DNA of 64,000 nt from assembly GCA_026932145.1 (NCBI GenBank), contig JAIXKT010000008.1:1-64000 (forward strand), written 5' to 3'. The position numbers and the translations under genes were made by a program. Below the pieces are notes generated by a model. That model was given only the letters and a program-made list of their open reading frames with translations. It did no database searches and was not told the origin of the DNA. Each line of letters begins with the position of its first letter. Within the stretch, counting starts at the first letter, position 1. Positions 53,894-63,700 of this stretch are shown here, in pieces. This DNA comes from Bacteroidia bacterium. Its GTDB lineage: Bacteria; Bacteroidota; Bacteroidia; J057; JAIXKT01.

Positions 53894-54808
53894 ATGAAAA
53901 AAAACTTAGAAAAAAATCTTGAACAAGTAGAAGCATTATCAAATACTTCCAAATTGGGCAGGTTACTGCACAACCCAATTAGATATATTTATGCGATAGT
54001 ATTAAAAAACGTCTTGTATCCGATATTTCAAAAAGAAATATCGGTAAGCTGTGAACTATTTACAGGAAAAAAAATCAACGTAGTTTTGCCTGCTTCAACC
54101 GATATTTACTTAACTGGAGGCAAGTCTCACCCGTCTGAAATTAGGTTAGCTAAGTTTTTAATTCATAATTTACAAAACAACGACTCTTTTTGGGATATAG
54201 GAGCGCATTATGGCTATTTCTCAATTTTGGCATCTGAATTGGTCGGGCCGGGCGGAAAGGTTGTATCCATTGAAGCATCTACCTCAACTTTTGATATTCT
54301 GAAAAAAAATACAGAACAGTATGCTAATATATCCATACGGCACAATGCAATGTCTGATAACAATCAAAAGGTCTCATTTTTTGAATTACCTAATTTGTAT
54401 TCAGAATATAATACAACTGACTTAGCTCAATTTGAAAACGAAAAATGGTTTTCAAAAATCAAAACTAAAAAGGTAGTGGTTGATGCCCTTACATTAGACA
54501 ACTTACTAACCAAATATGGGGAAGTTCCTAATATCATCAAGATTGACGTAGAAGGCGGAGAATTCGCTGTGATAAACGGCGGGATGAATCTCCTAAAAAA
54601 AGAAGGCTCAAAACCCGTTATTGTGATGGAATACTTAGAAGCCAAAAGAAACAATCAGCCGCATAAACAAGCTACTGATACCTTAACGCAGTTAGGCTTT
54701 AAGCCAAACATCATTCAAAATGACGGCAGTTTGATATTCATCAGTGATATTGAAGCCCATTTATCAAAAAACAATTTAGAATCAGATAATATTGTTTTTA
54801 AGAAATAG
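53894..54808 (+). CDS. FkbM family SAM-dependent methyltransferase
   Basis: The 304-residue Methyltransf_21/FkbM protein has SAM motif I 'FWDIGAHYGYFSILASELV' near residues 98-116, the acidic 'VVSIEAS' at 122-128, and 'IIKIDVEGGEFAVINGG' near 214-230, which is the family signature. 'VIVMEYLEAKRN' lies near the end. Members O-methylate sugars or lipid-linked glycans. The gene reads away from the bcr operon and is not functionally tied to it. Upstream CAACTTTG, one base off the -7 consensus, precedes it. Confidence 0.9.
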   Translation: MKKNLEKNLEQVEALSNTSKLGRLLHNPIRYIYAIVLKNVLYPIFQKEISVSCELFTGKKINVVLPASTDIYLTGGKSHPSEIRLAKFLIHNLQNNDSFWDIGAHYGYFSILASELVGPGGKVVSIEASTSTFDILKKNTEQYANISIRHNAMSDNNQKVSFFELPNLYSEYNTTDLAQFENEKWFSKIKTKKVVVDALTLDNLLTKYGEVPNIIKIDVEGGEFAVINGGMNLLKKEGSKPVIVMEYLEAKRNNQPHKQATDTLTQLGFKPNIIQNDGSLIFISDIEAHLSKNNLESDNIVFKK

Positions 54809-54882
54809 CGGCTCTAAATACATTCTGAATAGAGAAAAACAGCTTTAAAAACAAGAATGAAAAAGTTCCGTAAATTTGTACC

Positions 54883-56067
54883 ATGAAAGACTTTAATCTG
54901 CTGATTATATTGTTGGCATTATTTTCAGGTTGTCAAGACTTTTGGGGCAAAAAAACAGATTTAGGGTTTATTGATGTTCCTAAATATGGTGATGATATTG
55001 TGGCTTATATACCGATTCAGCCTTCTTTAACGGGTTTTGCCAATCCCGTAGATGTTTTAGCAGGTTATGATGAATTGCTGTATGTGGTGGATGCTGGCGC
55101 GAACCAAATTATTCAATATGACCAAGCCGGGCGGGAGTTAAGCCGATTTACTTTACCCAAAGTAAAAGCCATCGCTCAAGATAGAAAGTTAAATTTATTA
55201 GCAATAGCCGGCTTTGATACCGTAATTATGGGCAACCCCATTACGTTAAATGCAATTTTCAGAATAGCTTTACCGGCGTATCCTTACAGCTTAAACGGAG
55301 CCAGAATCACCCAAAAAATCATCCATCCATTTTACTTTAAGTCAGTAGTTTCTCCCAGCGATTTATCCGTAGAAATCAGAGACATCGCCGTATTGGCAGA
55401 TAATTCTTATTATTTTGTTAGAAAAGGGAATTCTAATTCTTCGGTGCAATTTGGAGGCCCTGATGATTCCATAGTACTGATGGATGCCAATGATGTGTTT
55501 TTAGGAACTTTGTCTGTAACAACTACACAAGGGACTTTTAACAATTATTTTCGTCAGCCACTTGCTATTACGGCTTATGCACAGCCGCCTCAAACTCCAT
55601 TTGTGAGCAGTAGCCGTGATTTCTTTGTGAGTTCCGGTGATAAATTCATAACCCTGAGCGTTCAAAACATTCGTGTTACTAACGGCCAAGATGGCCTTGA
55701 ATATTCTTTAAACGCAGATTTAGGTTCTATGGATACTTCTAAAGCAAGCGGCTTTTTGTATTCTCCACAGCGTTTTGGCCAAGCTACCGGCTTAACTTAT
55801 TCCGGAGACGGCACCAATTATCTATTTGTAGCTGATAGCCAAAAAGATTCTATTTATGTGTTTACCAATACCGGTTTAGAAGGAGTAACCCCGCCGCCAA
55901 GTGCAGCAGTCCGAAAAAATATTCGGGTTTCTTTTGGCGGAACAGGTACGGCTCCCGTCCAATTTCAACAGCCGGTAGCCGTAGCATATCTAAATAAAAT
56001 TGTGTATATTTGCGACAAAGGAAACAAACGCATATCTCGGTTTAAACTAACCACCGACTTCAATTAA
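54883..56067 (+). CDS. NHL-repeat lipoprotein
   Basis: The 394-residue product has a lipoprotein signal ('LIILLALFSGC', Cys at about 17). NHL-type beta-propeller strands follow: 'NPVDVLAGYDELLYVVDAGANQIIQYDQAGREL' (residues 51-83), 'GLTYSGDGTNYLFVADSQKDSIYVF' and 'QPVAVAYLNKIVYICDKGNKRISRF' at the end. It is probably an outer-membrane-anchored binding protein with no enzymatic motif. TAAATTTG at 54871-54878 fits the -7 consensus and sits only four bases before ATG, so the transcript may be leaderless. A run of three short-spaced genes follows. Confidence 0.82.
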   Translation: MKDFNLLIILLALFSGCQDFWGKKTDLGFIDVPKYGDDIVAYIPIQPSLTGFANPVDVLAGYDELLYVVDAGANQIIQYDQAGRELSRFTLPKVKAIAQDRKLNLLAIAGFDTVIMGNPITLNAIFRIALPAYPYSLNGARITQKIIHPFYFKSVVSPSDLSVEIRDIAVLADNSYYFVRKGNSNSSVQFGGPDDSIVLMDANDVFLGTLSVTTTQGTFNNYFRQPLAITAYAQPPQTPFVSSSRDFFVSSGDKFITLSVQNIRVTNGQDGLEYSLNADLGSMDTSKASGFLYSPQRFGQATGLTYSGDGTNYLFVADSQKDSIYVFTNTGLEGVTPPPSAAVRKNIRVSFGGTGTAPVQFQQPVAVAYLNKIVYICDKGNKRISRFKLTTDFN

Positions 56068-56089
56068 TCTAAAAAACTACTGGCCGGCC

Positions 56090-56368
56090 ATGATTATTCT
56101 GAAATGGATTCTAATTGGATTTGGAATATTTTTTTTACTAATTCTGTTTGCTGCACTTACCATACCGCTATGGCTCCCGCTATTGCTAAAGCTATTCGCA
56201 AGATATTTTTTGAGAAAGCACGCATCCCAAGTAAAAGAAGTTTTATCTGAAGACTTTATCAGCGTAGCTAACAGCTATGTAAACTCTAAATCCGGCGATA
56301 TACCACAACAAGCCGGCAGATTCAGAGATGAGCAAATTATAGACGTTGATTCAACCAAAATAGACTGA
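56090..56368 (+). CDS. Small membrane protein, DUF4834-like
   Basis: The 92-residue product has one or two hydrophobic segments (residues 3-33, 'LIGFGIFFLLILFAALTIPLWLPLLL') and then a polar, acidic tail with 'DEQIIDVDSTKID'. The pattern of an N-terminal membrane part, basic 'RYFLRKHA' and a charged C-terminal tail resembles DUF4834 proteins of Bacteroidota, but the match is by eye. It lies between the NHL lipoprotein and a larger membrane protein on the same strand, six bases before the latter. Confidence 0.55.
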   Translation: MIILKWILIGFGIFFLLILFAALTIPLWLPLLLKLFARYFLRKHASQVKEVLSEDFISVANSYVNSKSGDIPQQAGRFRDEQIIDVDSTKID

Positions 56369-56373
56369 CTCCA

Positions 56374-57207
56374 ATGCAGATAATCCTGATTCTTGTAAGT
56401 ATTTTAGTAGGCGGGAGTTTGGGCTACTATCTGGCTAATTTACAAACAGACAAAACCCTTTTTAGTTCTGTAACTGTCTTTATGGCGATAGCAGGGGCTA
56501 TTGTGGGCGGAATCATTGCGCTATTTCCAGCAGAGGCTTCTTATTTTGTTTTTATACCATTAGCCGGAATAATATTTTATCTAATTGGCTGGCGAAAATT
56601 TGCCAAACACTATTTCCAGAAGTTTTATTCTGCCGGAAAGATGATCTTGATACTGATATTGAATCTCTGTTTGTTTTTTTGGCTATGGGTAGAATATCCC
56701 AACGGTATTTTGACGATGCTATATTTCTCTGCTATGTCGCTTTTTCTCCTGCTGTTTTTACCCAAGCAGGGAAAGTACAAAGAGATTTTGGCCGCCCTAA
56801 TTATTTTCGCTATCTATGGATGGTTATTGAGTTTTTTGACCAATAATCTCTTATTGGTTTATTACACAGGTCTTATCCAATATAACGGTTTTGGGATAAC
56901 GATTACCTTGCTATACAGTTTGTTGTTTTTTGTATTTGCCAAAAGTTTAAAATTTCGCTATAAAAGTATAGAGCAACGTAACCTTTATCCGATAAAAGAT
57001 TTTCTTACAGATGGCCGCCGTTGGGCAGATTACCGAAAAAAATATCCTTCGGAAGTAGTCGAAAAAAGACACGCAAAGATGATCCAAGCATATAATAAAG
57101 TGCTCACAGCCCGCTTTGGTCTTGATATTCTCCACCCAGATATGCTTGAATTGGATAAGATGAAAACCAAAATACAGCTACGTGCATTGAAGGTATTCAG
57201 AAGATGA
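56374..57207 (+). CDS. Polytopic membrane protein of unknown function
   Basis: The 277-residue protein has seven or eight hydrophobic segments in the first 195 residues ('VTVFMAIAGAIVGGIIALFPA', 'FVFIPLAGIIFYLIGW', 'MILILILNLCLFFWLW', 'LYFSAMSLFLLLFL'). The C-terminal region is a soluble, positively charged tail of about 75 residues ('DGRRWADYRKKYPSEVVEKRHAKMI'). I do not recognise the family. It overlaps the start of the permease gene by four bases (57204-57207), so the two are coupled. Confidence 0.65.
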   Translation: MQIILILVSILVGGSLGYYLANLQTDKTLFSSVTVFMAIAGAIVGGIIALFPAEASYFVFIPLAGIIFYLIGWRKFAKHYFQKFYSAGKMILILILNLCLFFWLWVEYPNGILTMLYFSAMSLFLLLFLPKQGKYKEILAALIIFAIYGWLLSFLTNNLLLVYYTGLIQYNGFGITITLLYSLLFFVFAKSLKFRYKSIEQRNLYPIKDFLTDGRRWADYRKKYPSEVVEKRHAKMIQAYNKVLTARFGLDILHPDMLELDKMKTKIQLRALKVFRR

Positions 57208-58256
57208 GGATGCTCGTTATTCTTTTTAAGTCCTTATCCACAGCAGTTATTTCCATTTTTGGGGTTATCACAGTACTATTTTTTTTGTTTTACTGGATTG
57301 GAGACCCAGCACAGATGCTGGCCGGGCAGCGAAACGATTTAGCAACCCTCGAATCAATACGGGCGGAGTTGGGCTTAGATAAACCCTTGCTTAGTCAATA
57401 CAGTAATTTATTAAACGATATATCTCCTGTTGCTTTGTTGGACTCTAAGCAGCAAAGTTCCGGAAACTATCATTTTCTTAACATAATTTCTACTGAACCG
57501 GCTTTGGTACTCAAATGGCCTTATTTAAGAAGGTCATTTCAAAGTAACCGCCCAGTAATTGATTTATACCTAAGTCGCTTACCCGGAACCCTTATCTTAG
57601 CAACTGTCAGTTTGATATTAGCTATCTTCATAGGGATTCCGTTAGGAGGCATTGCTGCTGCGAATGCTCAAAAGACATTAGATAAGTTACTGATTATCAT
57701 CACAACAGCAGGGATAGCTGCGCCCTCTTTTTTTATGGCTGTTTTGCTGATTCGGATTTTTGTTATTGATTTAGGGGGTATTACCAACTTACCCATTGCC
57801 GGCTATCTCATAGAGCGGGATATTTTTTCGGCAGACACACACATAGATTTCAGATACTTAGTTTTACCGGCATTATCTTTGGCAATCAGGCCGTTATCTC
57901 AGATTTTGCAATTGACTCGTGATGCTTGTTTGGGTGTTTTAGACCAAAACTACATCAGAACAGCCCGTGCTAAGGGATTGAGTGAAGGCTATATTTGGTT
58001 CAAACACATTTTGCCAAATGCTTTAAATCCGCTGATAACTGCAACCTCTGGCTGGTTTGCTTCGTTGCTATCCGGCGCGTTTTTTATTGAATATTTATTT
58101 GATTGGTTGGGTGTGGGGAAATTAACCGTTGATGCTATGCTTCAGCATGATTTTCCCGTTATCTTAGGAGGCGTGGTTATGTCGGCTACCATTTTTATTA
58201 CCGTAAACACTTTTGCAGATATTTTAAACCGCCTTATAGACCCCAGAATCTCCTGA
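57204..58256 (+). CDS. DppB/OppB-type ABC transporter permease
   Basis: The 350-residue inner-membrane permease begins with the DppB-like 'LSTAVISIFGVITVLFFLFYWIGDPAQMLAGQ' and carries the BPD_transp_1 core from about residue 130 to 345. The EAA-loop-like coupling segment is 'RTARAKGLSEGYIWFKHILPNALNPLI'. Such permeases import peptides or nickel with a second permease (DppC), two ATPases and a binding protein. None is adjacent downstream, where the next gene is on the other strand, so the rest of the transporter must be elsewhere. Confidence 0.85.
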   Translation: MRMLVILFKSLSTAVISIFGVITVLFFLFYWIGDPAQMLAGQRNDLATLESIRAELGLDKPLLSQYSNLLNDISPVALLDSKQQSSGNYHFLNIISTEPALVLKWPYLRRSFQSNRPVIDLYLSRLPGTLILATVSLILAIFIGIPLGGIAAANAQKTLDKLLIIITTAGIAAPSFFMAVLLIRIFVIDLGGITNLPIAGYLIERDIFSADTHIDFRYLVLPALSLAIRPLSQILQLTRDACLGVLDQNYIRTARAKGLSEGYIWFKHILPNALNPLITATSGWFASLLSGAFFIEYLFDWLGVGKLTVDAMLQHDFPVILGGVVMSATIFITVNTFADILNRLIDPRIS

Positions 58257-58359
58257 AAAATGTGATTTACGGCCTAAAATGTGGTTTTATTTTTTATTTT
58301 TGGCTACAACCATAATGGCCGAACCCAAAAACCAAGATTTCGCAGGAAGTCAATCAGCG

Positions 58360-58992
58360 TTAAACCCACAGATAATAAATGTCCATAAGTTCTTTGTATT
58401 CATATTCTGTGCTGATGTTTAGGTCTTTTAGCTTTCCGGTTCTTACGTCAAATATCCATCCGTGAATAATTGGGAAGCCTGTTTTTCTCCAAGAACGCTG
58501 AACGTGGTCAATCTTCATGATATTGAATGATTGCTCTAAGACATTTAGTTCAGCCATTTTATCAAGGCGTTTTTGGTTATCTTCGATAATATCTAGTTCG
58601 GCACGGTGTAATCTATAAACATCACGCAGGGTTTGCAGCCAACTGTTGAGTTGCCCCATATCTTCTGGTTCAAGGGCAGCCTTAATGCCCCCACATTCAT
58701 AGTGCCCGCAAACGATTATATGCTTAACTTTTAAGTATTCTACGGCATATTGAACGATAGCATTCAGATTATTATCGGTGCTAACAACGAGGTTAGCGAT
58801 ATTTCGATGAACAAAGACCTCTCCGGGGTCAGCTCCCATGAGTTCTTCGGCTGTTACGCGGCTATCAGAGCATCCAATGTATAAGATTTCGGGAGATTGT
58901 CCCTTAGATAAATTTTCAAAATATTCCGAATCCGTAGCTAACTTTTCGGCAATCCAATTTTGATTATTCTGAAAGATTTCCTCAAAGTTCAT
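58360..58992 (-). CDS. can: Beta-class carbonic anhydrase
   Basis: This zinc enzyme converts CO2 to bicarbonate. The 210 residues show the zinc ligands and catalytic dyad of the beta class: Cys-Asp in 'IGCSDSRV' (about residues 40-47), and His and Cys in 'VCGHYECGGIKAAL' (about 95-108). The 'VFVHRNIANLV' and 'NLNAIVQYAVEYL' blocks are also standard. The 103-base gap to the permease holds no recognisable gene. It stands alone on the minus strand. The gene symbol is the usual one for this class. Confidence 0.95.
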   Translation of the reverse strand: MNFEEIFQNNQNWIAEKLATDSEYFENLSKGQSPEILYIGCSDSRVTAEELMGADPGEVFVHRNIANLVVSTDNNLNAIVQYAVEYLKVKHIIVCGHYECGGIKAALEPEDMGQLNSWLQTLRDVYRLHRAELDIIEDNQKRLDKMAELNVLEQSFNIMKIDHVQRSWRKTGFPIIHGWIFDVRTGKLKDLNISTEYEYKELMDIYYLWV

Positions 58993-59156
58993 AACAATAT
59001 CCCCAATTATTGTGCGAAACTATGCAAATATTGTTCTTAGGTTTAAATGAACAGTTAAGATTTTAGAATTATTTATTTAGGCCCCAAAAAATACTTAGGC
59101 AGTAAAGTTTTTACCAAGATATTTGTATTGGCATTTACTTTGTGGTTACTTGGGTT

Positions 59157-60644
59157 ATGAAATACATCAAAATATTCATTTTAGGGTTTATCTGGGTTAA
59201 TATAGCTGTTTCGCAGGAGCTTATAGACCAGACTACTTTTTCGGCAGATGCTTACAACATAAATAAGGTTGGGTATCCCTCCCGAATCTGTGCTGACGGG
59301 CGCGGAAACGCAGTTTATGTGGAGCATTTTCAGGCTACAAACGGCAGAAGAACGGTTAATCGTTATATTCAGGCAGTTAGCCCCAAAAAGTATGAAGAGC
59401 TTTGGGCTAAACCGATTACCAAAGAGGGGCAACCCACGATGAATTTTAAGGACATTCGCCGCTTAGACCGTTCCTTTTTGGTATTTGGAACCCAAGAAGA
59501 CCCCAAAACCAAAAGCTATAAAGTTGTAGGGCAATTCTTTTCTTTGGCGGGGTCAGAAATCGGGCCGCTTCAAAATATATCTAATTATGAAACTTTTGAT
59601 ACAAAGTCTAAAGGCTACGTAGATGAGTATGCTATTTCGCCTGATAGCACCAGATTTCTCTGGTTAGGAATGAATCCCGATGAAGATCCTAAAAAAAGAA
59701 GGCATTTTGCCTCTGTTTGGGGAGGAGACGGGCGTTATGTATGGTCGCAAGAATTACAGTTGCCTAAAACTACTGAACGTTATGTGGTTCGCCAAGCCCT
59801 CGTTGATAAAAGAGGAAATGCTTATTTCTTAATGACTTATGAAAAATATACGAATACTGTTGCCGATACCGCCAAGTTACCTATCATCGTTAAATATGAC
59901 TATAAGCAAAAAAACTACGCCGAGTTTCCAATCGTCTTAAACGGAGCGTCTATTCCGGCTATAGAGCTTTTTTTAACTACCCAAAACGAAATGGTCGCTA
60001 TCGGCGTAAGTGCCAAAACCTCCGGAAACGGAATCCTAAACGGCCAAAAAGCTTACAATACAGCCATTAAATGGAATGAATTTTTCTATAAAAAATTCAA
60101 TATCATGGAAGGAATGCGCCTAAAACAAGAAAATTCTCTCGAAATACCTAAATCTTGGGTTGATAAATACAAAGATGGTGCAAACTTCACCCAAACAAAA
60201 GTAATCGAAAAAAACGGCCAATTACTTTGGCTCTTAGAAGAGGCTTATACCCAAAATAAAGACGGCGGAATCCAGTTTGTCCGTTATGATGTGGGAATTG
60301 TCTCCATTGACCTCAATGAAGGAAAAATCCAATGGGCTACGACTTTTGAAAAAAGACAGCGAGATTTTAACAATGATTTCCTTTTTTCTTACACCCCGGT
60401 AGTGGTTGGCGAAAAACTACATTGTATCTATGTAACCGAAAAAGGCGCGCAAGGTAAATTAGTAGCTACTTCTGTAAGCCTAACTGACGGAGAAACCACA
60501 ACCAAAGAACTTATCTCAAACCAAGAATCATTATATTACTTTTTCCCAGCTCGCTCCGGCCTGATAGATAGTAAAGTAGTAATTCTGATGGGAGTAGGAA
60601 ACCCAACTGCCAATGAATACAAACTGATAAAGTTGAAGTTTTAA
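59157..60644 (+). CDS. Exported protein of unknown function, propeller-like
   Basis: The 495-residue product has a signal peptide ('IKIFILGFIWVNIAVSQ', cleavage about residue 20). ATG at 59157 is chosen over GTG at 59142, which would add five residues before the signal. The body is beta-rich with repeated 'DKRGNAYFLMTYEKY' and 'CADGRGNAVYVEHF' strands suggestive of a beta-propeller, but no clean repeat or enzyme motif is visible. I do not recognise the family. It lies directly before the large SpoIIE-domain signalling gene, so the two may work together. Confidence 0.7.
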   Translation: MKYIKIFILGFIWVNIAVSQELIDQTTFSADAYNINKVGYPSRICADGRGNAVYVEHFQATNGRRTVNRYIQAVSPKKYEELWAKPITKEGQPTMNFKDIRRLDRSFLVFGTQEDPKTKSYKVVGQFFSLAGSEIGPLQNISNYETFDTKSKGYVDEYAISPDSTRFLWLGMNPDEDPKKRRHFASVWGGDGRYVWSQELQLPKTTERYVVRQALVDKRGNAYFLMTYEKYTNTVADTAKLPIIVKYDYKQKNYAEFPIVLNGASIPAIELFLTTQNEMVAIGVSAKTSGNGILNGQKAYNTAIKWNEFFYKKFNIMEGMRLKQENSLEIPKSWVDKYKDGANFTQTKVIEKNGQLLWLLEEAYTQNKDGGIQFVRYDVGIVSIDLNEGKIQWATTFEKRQRDFNNDFLFSYTPVVVGEKLHCIYVTEKGAQGKLVATSVSLTDGETTTKELISNQESLYYFFPARSGLIDSKVVILMGVGNPTANEYKLIKLKF

Positions 60645-60786
60645 CGATAAAATTGATTTTATCTTACAGAAGCTCTATTCTGAGCTATTTCCTATTTTGG
60701 TAAAGTATTACGCCCTCCCAAGAGGAGTGGTTAAATTATTTCTAAACTTTTTTAATCCCTGAAAAAAACTAAGTTATATTTGGGCT

Positions 60787-63700
60787 GTGCATAGGTTTTA
60801 CATCGTTTTTATTTGGTGGTTATTTTTTTACGGCTCTTTTGCGCAGGTTCAATTACCGGGGGAGCCGTTTAGTGTAAATTTTACCGCAAAGCAATATAAT
60901 GCTTCTTCTCAAAATTGGGCAATTACCCAAGATGCAAGAGGTATCATCTATGTAGCCAATCATTCTTATGTCCTTGAATATGACGGGAGTCAATGGCGGC
61001 AAATTTTAGTAAAACTAAATGCACCAATTCGTTCTTTGGGTGTGGATTCCGCCGGAAAAGTATATGTGGGTGCCGCCGGCGAATTGGGATATTTAGCATC
61101 TGATAAAACCGGAAAACAATCCTTTGTTTCGTGGCTACCTAAAATACCTGAAAAGAACCGCGATTTTGCCGATGTTTGGCAAACCTATGCCACCAATCAA
61201 GGTGTTTTTTTTAGTACCGATAAATATCTATTTCACTTTTTGGGAGATTCTTGTACGGTATTTCAAGCCCAAGAATCTTTTCATTTTTCTTTTTGGGTCA
61301 ATGGTCGCCTCTTAATTCGTGAGCGCGGAAGAGGTTTATTAGAGTTCAAAAACAACCAACTAAACTTAGTGCCGCTTGGTGAGCGTTTTGCAGATGAACG
61401 AATTTATACCATCCTCCCACTCAACACAACAGAACTTCTAATCGGGACACGCGAAAAGGGGCTATATCGTTATACTGGCCGTGAGTTGATTCCTTTTGAT
61501 CCAACCTTAAATTCATCAATAGTAGAAAACCTACTTTATCACGGTGTGAAATTAACCGAAGATTTATTTGCTTTTGCAACCCTTAGATCCGGCGTGATTA
61601 TCATCAACCAGCAAGGAAAAATCATAAAGCAGTTGGGAAAGTCCACCGGACTTTTAGACGATATGGCACTGTTTTTATACAAAGACCAAAGTCAGGCACT
61701 ATGGATTGCGTGGAATAACGGTTTGTCTCGGGTAGAATATCCCTCTCCATTTAGCAGAATTTCAGAGATAAACGGGCTTGTGGGAATCCCGCTAATCGTT
61801 TTTCCCCGCCAAGAAATGGTGTATGTGGGCACCAGCACCGGCCTTTTTAGATTTGATAAATCAACTCAGCAAACATTTTTAGAACCGGTAAAAGGCATTC
61901 AAAGCGAATGTTGGGATATTAAAGAGCAGGATGGTAAGATATATGCTGCAACCTTAGAAGGTGTTTTTGAAGTTAATTCAAAAAAAGCTACGCTAATTTA
62001 TGATTGCAGGGCGCAATGTGTGCTGCCCTCTAAATATTTTTCAGGAGATATTTGGGTGGGCTTAGAATCCGGTGTGCTGAGATTGACGCGCCGCCAAAAT
62101 CACTGGGTAGCAGACGCTACCCTACCAAATATAACCGAAAAGGTTCGCAATATGGTTGAAACCAAATATGGAGAATTATTGATTGGAACTGATTATCAAG
62201 GAATTATAATTATCCCGATTGCTCAAAATAAGCCTGTTTCGAGAATTACTACCCAAAATGGCCTGCCGGATGGCGAATATTATCTTTTTTCTGCTGAAAA
62301 TACCGGCGTAATCGCTACTCAGCAAGGGCTATTCACGATCTCTGATACCGGAAAGCTAATTCCAGATAACCGCTTTGGAAATAAATTTCTCTTAGGGCAA
62401 AAGAAGAAAAACCCTATCTTTAATTTATACGAAGATTTTAAAGGCGATGTCTGGATAGATGGCCATGAGGGGATCGGTGTGGTACGAAAATCTCAAAAAG
62501 CCATAGAATTTGAAGAATTAGACCTAAAACGCCTTCCTACGTTCAATATTCTGGATATAGCAGTTAGCCAAGATAATGTCGTTTGGTTTTCCGGTGCAGA
62601 CGGGATAATTTGCTATCGTATTCAAAATAAAAATCTTTATAATCCTGTTTATCGGGCTATTATCAGAAGTGTTACGCTTTCTGGTGTAGATTCTACGATT
62701 TATTTTGGAGCTAAAAATAACTGGACACATACAGACTTTTTGCCTTATCGTTACAATGCAATCCGGTTTGAATATTCCGTACCTGCTTTTACCAATAGTC
62801 CACATAACCAATATCAGTATTTTTTGGAAGGGTTTGATTCAGCGTTTTCTAACTGGACTTACGAAACCAAAAAGGACTATACCAACCTTCCGGAAGGTTC
62901 TTTTCGTTTTCATGTGCGGGCACGGGATACTTTCGAGCAGCTTAGCCGAGAATCTGTTTTTGAGTTTGTTATCCTTCCGCCTTGGTATAGACGCTGGTGG
63001 GCTTATTTGCTCTATACAACTTGCGGGATACTAACTATTGTTGGATTTATCCAATGGAGAACCCACAAAATTCAGGTAGAAAAAATAGCATTAGAGCGAA
63101 AAGTAGCGGAGAGAACCCAAGAAGTCTTGCAGCAAAAAGAAGAAATCGAACGTAAAAATAAAGCCCTAACAAACTCATACACAGAAATTAACAAACAAAA
63201 AACTGAATTAGAAAAGGCAAATGTCAAAATTAAAATCCAAAATGAAACCTTAATCAGCGCGAACGAAGAAATAGAGAAGCATAACAAAGATATGATGGAC
63301 TCTATCCGCTACGCACTGCGGATTCAAGAGGCTATCTTACCCCGAAAAAATGTATTAGCCCAATTCCTTGACGATTACTTTATCTTCTTTAAACCCAGAG
63401 ATATTGTCAGTGGAGACTTTTACTGGTTCACAGCCTTAGATAACGGAAACAAGATTGTTTTAGCTGCTGCAGACTGTACCGGACACGGAGTTCCCGGCGC
63501 ATTTATGTCCCTTATTGGATACACAATGCTAAACAAGCTAATTATAGAGCGAGGCCTAACCGACCCAGGAGAAATACTGACTAAACTTAATGACGAAGTA
63601 GTAACTGCCCTACGCCAGCAACAAAATAACGATTCCCAAACTACTATGGACGGTATGGATATAGCTCTCTTCATCTATGAAAAACCAACCCGATTCTTAT

